A stretch of DNA of 28,368 bases from CAZWRV01 sp964636325 (GTDB lineage: Bacteria > Verrucomicrobiota > Lentisphaeria > Victivallales > GWF2-50-93), in contig CAZWRV010000087.1 of assembly GCA_964636325.1 (NCBI GenBank), positions 1-28,368 of the forward strand, written 5' to 3'. Below the pieces are notes generated by a model. That model was not told the origin of the DNA and made no database searches. It was given only the letters and a program-made list of their open reading frames with translations. This document shows positions 23,426-28,368 of this stretch, piece by piece; position 1 is the stretch's first letter; every line of letters starts with the position of its first letter. The position numbers and the translations under genes were made by a program.

Positions 23426-24477
23426 GCCGCCCTAATGACAACTGGCGCTGGCAGCTGTCGCATGCCGTCTCCGGCACCGCGGAGTTCGCCAGGACATTCG
23501 GCGTGAAGCTGCCCCAAGGGGGCATCTGCGCCGGGGAGACTCATCCTCTTCTGGCAACACCCTATTTCCTGAACCTGATAGACCGTGCGTCCCCTCTGAC
23601 GGATCCGATATTCAGGCAGATATTCCCGGATGGAAGGGAGTTGAGCGGGACTCGATTCCTCTCCCGCGATCCTCTCGGCGAGGAGGCCCAGTCCCCTGTT
23701 CCCGGGCTTGTCAGGCGCTACAAGGACAGGGCGATAGTGCTTGTCACCCCGAGATGCGCCGTGCACTGCAGGTTCTGCTTCAGGAAGCGCGTGTGGGAGC
23801 GGGGCGCGGCGGCCGCGGACATCGGCGATTCCGCCCTGCGGAGGATCGCGTCATTCCTCAGGCGCGACGGCCGCATCAGGGAGCTGATCCTCTCAGGAGG
23901 CGATCCGCTTCTCCTTGAAACTGAGCGTCTTGCGGAAATCATTTCTCTGCTCAGGGACGGCACCGGCGTCGAACTCGTCAGGATCGGGACGCGCGTCCCG
24001 GGCGCGCTTCCCATGCGCGTGGACCGGCGGCTCGCACGGATGATGGGCCGGGTTCCCGGACTATGGGTGGCCGCCCATTTCAACCATCCCAGGGAGCTTT
24101 CCCCGCAGGCGGCGAAGGCCTGCTCGACGCTCGTCGGCGCCGGAGTCCCGATGCTCAGCCAGACGGTTCTCCTTTCCGGGATCAACGACGACTCGGACAC
24201 GCTGGAGGAGCTCTTCCGAGGCCTTTTGCGGCTGAAGGTCAAGCCATACTACCTCTTCCACTGCGACCCGGTCGAGGGCTCGGCCCACTTCAGGACAGGC
24301 GTCCGGAGGGGGCTGAAAATAATCCGTGAACTTTCCCGGAGGCTTCCCTTCCATGCCGTGCCCGCATTCGCCATCGACCTCCCAGGCGGCGGAGGCAAAT
24401 ATCATTTCCCCGGCGCACCACCGAAGTCGGGCAGATACCGCGCCCTTGACGGGAGAAAAATATTTTATCCCGAATAA
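23422..24477 (+). CDS. KamA-family radical SAM protein (lysine 2,3-aminomutase / EpmB-like)
   Basis: The 351-residue protein is a radical SAM enzyme of the lysine aminomutase family. The cluster cysteines C112, C116 and C119 lie in RCAVHCRFCFRKR, and ELILSGGDPLLL follows as in KamA and EpmB. HCDPVEGSAHFRTGV and a Gly-rich DLPGGGGKYHF near the end match PLP-binding and C-terminal blocks. Length is closer to EpmB (about 340) than to catabolic KamA (about 415). EpmB converts lysine to beta-lysine for elongation factor P, but no efp or epmA is in the window. The frame is open from 23365; I chose GTG 23422 because it overlaps the pgi stop as GTGA and begins just before the conserved WRWQL. ATGs at 23365 and 23383 are alternatives. 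Confidence 0.85.
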   Translation: MSRPNDNWRWQLSHAVSGTAEFARTFGVKLPQGGICAGETHPLLATPYFLNLIDRASPLTDPIFRQIFPDGRELSGTRFLSRDPLGEEAQSPVPGLVRRYKDRAIVLVTPRCAVHCRFCFRKRVWERGAAAADIGDSALRRIASFLRRDGRIRELILSGGDPLLLETERLAEIISLLRDGTGVELVRIGTRVPGALPMRVDRRLARMMGRVPGLWVAAHFNHPRELSPQAAKACSTLVGAGVPMLSQTVLLSGINDDSDTLEELFRGLLRLKVKPYYLFHCDPVEGSAHFRTGVRRGLKIIRELSRRLPFHAVPAFAIDLPGGGGKYHFPGAPPKSGRYRALDGRKIFYPE

Positions 24478-24489
24478 GGCTTTTATGGC

Positions 24490-24517
24490 TTGATACGCTG
24501 TTTTGATGTGCTATATT
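24490..24517 (+). promoter_or_regulatory. Candidate promoter of the zinc-ribbon operon
   Basis: TTGATA (24490-24495) and TATATT (24512-24517) are separated by 16 bases, just after the radical SAM gene. Both boxes match the sigma-70 consensus at five of six positions. Transcription would start near 24524, giving a leader of about 80 bases with a strong hairpin before the FmdB-type gene. Confidence 0.55.
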
Positions 24518-24530
24518 AATTATCCGTTTT

Positions 24531-24563
24531 CCATTCCGGCAGCTTATTGTCAGGCCGGGATGG
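24531..24563 (+). promoter_or_regulatory. 10-bp leader hairpin before the FmdB-type gene
   Basis: CCATTCCGGC (24531-24540) pairs with GCCGGGATGG (24554-24563), one T-G wobble included, around a 13-base loop. Only three T follow, so it is a poor terminator. It falls just after the predicted transcription start and 42 bases before the ATG, where it could act as a 5' stability or control element. It may also serve as a weak stop for transcripts from pgi and the radical SAM gene. Confidence 0.5.
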
Positions 24564-24605
24564 TTTCAGCATCATCCACATCGCTAACTAGGAGGCAATA
24601 GCGCC

Positions 24606-24908
24606 ATGCCCACTTATGAATACGAGTGCAGGATCTGCAAGAAGAACTTCGACATTTTCCAGAAGATGACCGATAAGCCGCTCAAAAAATGCCCGTCATG
24701 CGGCAAGCCGTCCATGAGGAGGAAGCTGGGCACCGGCGCGGGGATTATCTTCAAGGGAAGCGGCTTCTACTGCACCGACTACAGGCCTTCGTCCTATAAG
24801 GAGGCCCAGAAGAAGGATTCCGAGTCGAAGCCTTCCGCCGAAACCTCGAAGCCTGCGGAAAAGAAGAACGACACGGCCAAGGCTTCGTCTGCGGCCGACA
24901 GCAAATAA
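24606..24908 (+). CDS. FmdB-family zinc-ribbon protein
   Basis: The 100-residue protein opens MPTYEYECRICKKNFDIFQ, the hallmark of the FmdB putative regulatory family. Cys pairs C8/C11 and CPSC downstream form the zinc ribbon, followed by GTGAGIIFKGSGFYCTDYR and a Lys/Ser/Ala-rich disordered tail. Named after a regulator of the amidase operon in Methylophilus, the family is widespread, but its function is not established. AGGAGG lies about ten bases before the start. It heads a short plus-strand run with another zinc-ribbon protein 37 bases later. Confidence 0.92.
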   Translation: MPTYEYECRICKKNFDIFQKMTDKPLKKCPSCGKPSMRRKLGTGAGIIFKGSGFYCTDYRPSSYKEAQKKDSESKPSAETSKPAEKKNDTAKASSAADSK

Positions 24909-24945
24909 GCCCCTAAATTAAAGATTTTACAGGAGTCAGTCCACC

Positions 24946-25683
24946 ATGATGATCAAATGTTCCAACTGCGGGCATGAGAATCTCCTCGGCGCGATATTCT
25001 GCAGGAACTGCGGGGAGAAGCTCGACATCGACAGGATGCACCCCGAGCTTGAGAAGAAGGGGCCTTCCGGCGGCTTAGGCGGCATCATACGCCGGCTCGT
25101 CGGCCTCTTGGTCTTCCTCGGACTAGTCGGAGTGATCGTCATGATGTTCATCCCGAAGAAGGGGCAGCTCGGCGCGCTCGGCGACGACGCGAAGAAGGAG
25201 GCCGAAAGAAAATACGAGCAGCTCATCAGGAAGATCAACGACGGGATCGGCGCCGAAAAATACACGTTCTCCCCGGAAGAGGCCACTCACATCTATGCCA
25301 GCAAGTTCCAGGGCGCCGCGACCCAGCAGGGCGGCGCATACAACATTGAGAACCTCGAGCTAAGCCTCGACCCCGCCGGATTCATACATGTGCTCATAAA
25401 GACCAAGCTCGGGGACAAAATCCCCACCACCTTCGAGGTGAAGGGCAGCGTGAACAACGACGTGAAGCCTGTCAGTCTCGTCGTGACCGAGGCCTGCATG
25501 GGCATCATGCCCATAAAATTCCTCGAATCGAAGGTGGTGGAGAAGTTCAATCCTGTCCTGGACGACCCCAACGTCGCAAAGATACTTGCCGCCCTGGTCA
25601 AGGTAGAAATCACCGACGACAGGCAGTTCTCCATAACGGTGGAACAGCCGCAGTCCGAGGCGCCCGCCGCAACCAAGAAATAG
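24946..25683 (+). CDS. Zinc-ribbon membrane protein of unknown function
   Basis: The 245-residue protein begins with a zinc ribbon (KCSNCGHENLLGAIFCRNCG, residues 4-23). A charged spacer and one membrane helix (about residues 50-67, LVGLLVFLGLVGVIVMMF) follow, then a soluble domain of about 175 residues. The ribbon should lie in the cytoplasm and the rest outside. The outer part contains alternating strands such as GFIHVLIKTKLGDKIPTTFE and ends in a Pro/Ala/Lys tail. I recognise no family for it. AGGAG precedes the ATG pair at 24946/24949. It is cotranscribed with the FmdB-type gene, and the zinc-ribbon-plus-anchor plan recalls the protein at 7765-8919. Confidence 0.72.
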   Translation: MMIKCSNCGHENLLGAIFCRNCGEKLDIDRMHPELEKKGPSGGLGGIIRRLVGLLVFLGLVGVIVMMFIPKKGQLGALGDDAKKEAERKYEQLIRKINDGIGAEKYTFSPEEATHIYASKFQGAATQQGGAYNIENLELSLDPAGFIHVLIKTKLGDKIPTTFEVKGSVNNDVKPVSLVVTEACMGIMPIKFLESKVVEKFNPVLDDPNVAKILAALVKVEITDDRQFSITVEQPQSEAPAATKK

Positions 25684-25743
25684 GCTCCGGCGCGTATCAG
25701 CACATAATCTCGGCAAAAGGACATCTCCGGGAATTCTTCAAAT

Positions 25744-27288
25744 ATGAATTCAACTCCGGCGGGCGGGTCAGGAAACCTGAAATTGCTCCTGCTTGCGGCG
25801 TCCCCATTCCTCTTGCTCTGCCTCTGCGCGTCCGCGTCCGGTTCCGGCACTCCAGGAAGATGCGTCATAATCCAGACATCCGACGTCCACTGCAGGATCG
25901 CCGCGTCAAAAGACTCTCCGGGATGGCTGCGCCTCGCATCCGTCATACGCAAGGAGGTCGCCGCCGCCGGAGGCCCGGACTCATGCCTCCTCGTGGACTG
26001 CGGCGACACACTTCAGGGAAGCCTGGAAGGCGCCGTTTCGAAGGGGGAGGCCGGGGCAATCATGCTGAACTCCCTGGCATATGACGCATGGATTCCAGGA
26101 AACCACGACCTGGACTTCGGCGCCGCAAGGATGCTTGAGATTGCCGGCCTCGCCAAGGCGGATAAGATTGCGGCAAACATGACTGCGGAAGGCGCCAGGA
26201 CCGGACTGTTCATGCCATGGAAAATGTTCACCAGGAACAAGTTGCGGATCGCCGTTGTCGGGATGACCCTCGGCAGGACCAGGGCGGCCCAGGGCTCCGC
26301 CGGCGGACGCATGGATGTGGCGGTTGATGGATATGCTCCCGCCATGGGAAGGATCGTCCAGGAAATAATGGAGGCGAAGCCGGATCTCCTGGTGCTCGCC
26401 GTCCACGACGGCCTCAGGCGGGATTCGTCCGGACTTTCCCGCCTGGAGGAGCTGTGCAGGAAGTATCCGCAGATCGACCTGGTCCTCGGCGGCCATACTC
26501 ACGAGGCGAATCCGGGCGAAAGGATAGGGCTCGGCACATGGTTCGCGGAGCCGCCGGACGGCGCAAAGGCCGCCGTCAAGGCCGTGATTTCGTTCGACGG
26601 TCACTCAAAGCGCCCGCTTATCAGGTCCGAACTGCTTGTCCCCGCGCCGGACACCCCTGAGGACGGCCCCTCGTCAAGGGAGCTTTCCGAATGGCTGCGG
26701 AAGGCCGCCGATGCATCCAAGGAGGTGCTAGGAGAGATTTCCGTCGCCGCAAGACCCTACGGCGAAAGCCGTTACAATTCCCCTGCGGCCGACTTCGTCT
26801 ACATGGCACTTTCAGCAGGGCTTGCCGCGGAAGCGGCAATCTCATGCGTCCCTTCGCAGTTCGAAGTCCCCCAGGGAAAGGTCACATACGGCGACATCTT
26901 CAGCCTGTTCCCGTACGAGGACAGCGTCTGCTCCGTCGAACTCGAAGACGGCGACCTGGCGGAGGTCGTCCGCGAGCAGCTCGCGAAAATAGACTCCGGC
27001 GCCTTCTATACGCTCGCGGGCGTGCGGTGCGACATCTCCCGCGACGGCAGTTCCGTCGGGATAGTCCGAGAGGACGGGAAGGGCGGAAGGCTCAGGATCG
27101 TATCGAGCTCCTATCTTCTCGGCGGCGCGGAAGGCCGTTTCCCGATGATGAAAGAAATATGTGCGGCGCCTGCCGCCGGCCTGACCGACCACCATGTCAA
27201 GGTCAGGGATATCATGGCCGATTACGTCAGGAAACACACCCCTGTCAGGCTTGAATGCAAAGAATGGATCAGGAAAAGTCAGCGCTGA
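25744..27288 (+). CDS. Secreted 5'-nucleotidase / metallophosphatase (UshA-like)
   Basis: The 514-residue protein has an N-terminal signal sequence (hydrophobic residues 12-30). The calcineurin-like phosphatase domain shows all dimetal motifs: SDVH (D47, H49), DCGD (D85, D88), GNHD (119-122), VHDG (H221) and GGHTH (249-253). A C-terminal nucleotidase domain (about 320-505) has the PYGESRYNSPAADFVYMAL and TYGDIFSLFPYEDSV blocks. It should remove phosphate from nucleotides or related esters outside the cytoplasmic membrane. Two Cys near the signal end (LLLCLC) do not form a proper lipobox, so lipoprotein status is open. It lies 29 bases before a nucleoside hydrolase, which suggests a nucleotide-scavenging pair. 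Confidence 0.92.
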   Translation: MNSTPAGGSGNLKLLLLAASPFLLLCLCASASGSGTPGRCVIIQTSDVHCRIAASKDSPGWLRLASVIRKEVAAAGGPDSCLLVDCGDTLQGSLEGAVSKGEAGAIMLNSLAYDAWIPGNHDLDFGAARMLEIAGLAKADKIAANMTAEGARTGLFMPWKMFTRNKLRIAVVGMTLGRTRAAQGSAGGRMDVAVDGYAPAMGRIVQEIMEAKPDLLVLAVHDGLRRDSSGLSRLEELCRKYPQIDLVLGGHTHEANPGERIGLGTWFAEPPDGAKAAVKAVISFDGHSKRPLIRSELLVPAPDTPEDGPSSRELSEWLRKAADASKEVLGEISVAARPYGESRYNSPAADFVYMALSAGLAAEAAISCVPSQFEVPQGKVTYGDIFSLFPYEDSVCSVELEDGDLAEVVREQLAKIDSGAFYTLAGVRCDISRDGSSVGIVREDGKGGRLRIVSSSYLLGGAEGRFPMMKEICAAPAAGLTDHHVKVRDIMADYVRKHTPVRLECKEWIRKSQR

Positions 27289-27317
27289 GCATAGGACAGT
27301 TGCGGAGGAAAATATCC

Positions 27318-28220
27318 ATGCAGAAGATACTGATTGACACGGATCCCGGCCAGGACATAGACGATCTCCTGGCAATCCATTTCGCGCTGAAGAGGCCAGA
27401 GCTTGACGTAAGGGCAATCACAACCGTCACGTATCCATCGGCCAAGCGCGCAAGGCTTGCCAAGAGCCTCCTGCGCCGCATGGGCCGTTCCGACATCCCG
27501 GTCGCCGCAGGGATGGATCTTCCGCTGAGGGATCTCTCCGCGGAGGAGTTGAAGTTCCAGAAAGATTTCTCCAGGACCATGAACCATTATGCGTTCGCCG
27601 AACCTGAAGATCCGGCTGACGCGCCCGACTCCGCCGACGCCGTGGAACTCATAATCGAGAGCGTGGACAAGCATCCCGGCGAAATAGCCCTGTGCTGCAT
27701 CGCGCCGCTCACCAACGTCGCCTGCGCTTTCCGCAGAAGGCCTGACATCGCCGGAAAAATCAAGTTCCTTGCAATGATGGGCGGCGAGCCGCATCTCAAC
27801 CGCAGGGAGCACAACGTCGCGTTCGACTATGCCGCCGCCGCCATAGTCCTCGGCTCCGGAGCGAGAATATACATGGGCACCTGGGACGTCACACGCCGCT
27901 TCTTCCTGACGATGGAGGAGTGCAGATACTTCCACTCGCACCGCGACCCGCTCGTCAATTCCCTCGGGAAGGCCATCGACCTATGGCATCCCGCCCAGAG
28001 CTGGAAGCCCGGCCCCGTCATGTATGACCTGTTCCCCATAGTGCATTCGTTTGACAAGTCTTTCTACACTTTGGAGAAGAGATCCGTCCTGGTCGAGACC
28101 AAAGGTGATTTCACACGCGGAATGACAGTCTTCGCCGGAGGCAGCACCGACATCGAAGTCACCGTCGGCGCGGATGCGGAGAGGATCAAGAAGCTCTATC
28201 TTGAGACCGCCCTCGGGTGA
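27318..28220 (+). CDS. Nucleoside hydrolase (IUNH family)
   Basis: The 300-residue protein splits the N-glycosidic bond of nucleosides to give base and ribose. The N-terminal metal site DTDPGQDIDD (residues 7-16), IAPLTNVA (128-135), the MGG at 163-165 and EHNVAFD (164-170 region) follow the family order. The C-terminal site reads VMYDLFPIV, with D246 or D247 as the last metal ligand and Tyr where many members have His, so base preference may differ. GGAGG (27304-27308) lies 9 bases before ATG 27318; the open frame to 27255 overlaps the nucleotidase and is rejected. No signal peptide is present, so it is cytoplasmic. With the secreted 5'-nucleotidase upstream it would complete salvage of external nucleotides; a nucleoside uptake system would be needed. 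Confidence 0.92.
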   Translation: MQKILIDTDPGQDIDDLLAIHFALKRPELDVRAITTVTYPSAKRARLAKSLLRRMGRSDIPVAAGMDLPLRDLSAEELKFQKDFSRTMNHYAFAEPEDPADAPDSADAVELIIESVDKHPGEIALCCIAPLTNVACAFRRRPDIAGKIKFLAMMGGEPHLNRREHNVAFDYAAAAIVLGSGARIYMGTWDVTRRFFLTMEECRYFHSHRDPLVNSLGKAIDLWHPAQSWKPGPVMYDLFPIVHSFDKSFYTLEKRSVLVETKGDFTRGMTVFAGGSTDIEVTVGADAERIKKLYLETALG

Positions 28221-28231
28221 AGCATGACATG

Positions 28232-28303
28232 CTACTTGAGCATCGCCTTGTACATCTCGAACGCCGCCATCTCCTGGGAGAGGACATTCTTGAACGATTT
28301 CAT
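28232..28303 (-). other. Short ORF or tail of a broken gene at the right edge
   Basis: Minus-strand codons from ATG 28303 encode 23 residues, MKSFKNVLSQEMAAFEMYKAMLK, ending in TAG. The frame reads on upstream for seven coding-like codons (NELNEAQ) until a TAA at 28325-28327. The sequence looks amphipathic and coding-like, yet there is no good Shine-Dalgarno sequence. It may be the end of a gene disrupted by a stop or frameshift, or a chance ORF. The rest of 28221-28368 holds only the palindrome AGCATGACATGCT (28221-28233), between the two converging ends. Confidence 0.25.
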
Positions 28304-28368
28304 CTGGGCTTCGTTAAGCTCGTTTTAAACAGTTGGAAAAATTGAAATGTTGATAATCAACGACTTAT

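Noticed and set aside
25744..25845. Lipobox in the 5'-nucleotidase signal
   Set aside because: The Cys residues lie in LLLCLCAS, which lacks the small residue before Cys, so I did not call a lipoprotein.
1..28368. tRNA, rRNA or riboswitch genes
   Set aside because: I looked through the intergenic gaps by eye and found no cloverleaf or known aptamer core; a covariance-model scan could not be run.

Overview
The window is GC-rich chromosomal DNA from a bacterium. It is gene-dense, with operons on both strands and no plasmid, phage or transposase genes. Four things would fit an uncultured member of the PVC group such as Lentisphaerota: biosynthetic SpeA, Gfo/Idh plus xylose-isomerase-like sugar genes, heavy use of AGG and ATA codons, and AT-rich palindromic intergenic repeats. 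That placement is inference only and I hold it weakly.

Layout. (1) 78-2596, minus strand: rpmE, a strong terminator, prfA, then a family-4 glycosyltransferase coupled to prfA by an ATGA overlap. (2) 2753-6154, plus strand: a catabolic operon with a class I fumarase/tartrate dehydratase beta subunit that has no alpha subunit nearby, a Gfo/Idh/MocA dehydrogenase and two TIM-barrel isomerase/epimerases. (3) 6171-10674, minus strand: a five-gene ABC-2 cassette with one ATPase, two permeases and two membrane-anchored proteins of unknown function. One of these combines helical repeats with a double zinc ribbon. (4) 10820-16891, plus strand: rpsO, pnp with a duplicated S1 domain, an unusual AAA+ ATPase, tadA and a Ste24-like M48 protease. 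(5) 17097-21639, minus strand: speA, a DUF2156 protein, rpe and an exported protein of unknown function, broken up by AT-rich palindromic repeats. One repeat supplies the last 34 codons of the DUF2156 gene. (6) 21827-28220, plus strand: pgi, a KamA-family radical SAM enzyme, an FmdB-type zinc ribbon, a zinc-ribbon membrane protein, a secreted 5'-nucleotidase and a nucleoside hydrolase. The right edge holds a short ORF that may be the tail of a broken gene.

How the genes work together. Much of the window is housekeeping: translation termination, ribosomal proteins, RNA decay, wobble tRNA editing, pentose-phosphate and glycolytic isomerases, and polyamine synthesis. The accessory interest lies in the ABC-2 cassette, the sugar-acid operon with the orphan fumarase half, the double-S1 PNPase, and the repeat family that has entered a reading frame. 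I saw no rRNA, tRNA or CRISPR array. Starts were reset from the longest open frames where the Shine-Dalgarno sequence, overlap or promoter position argued for it; alternatives are given in each entry.
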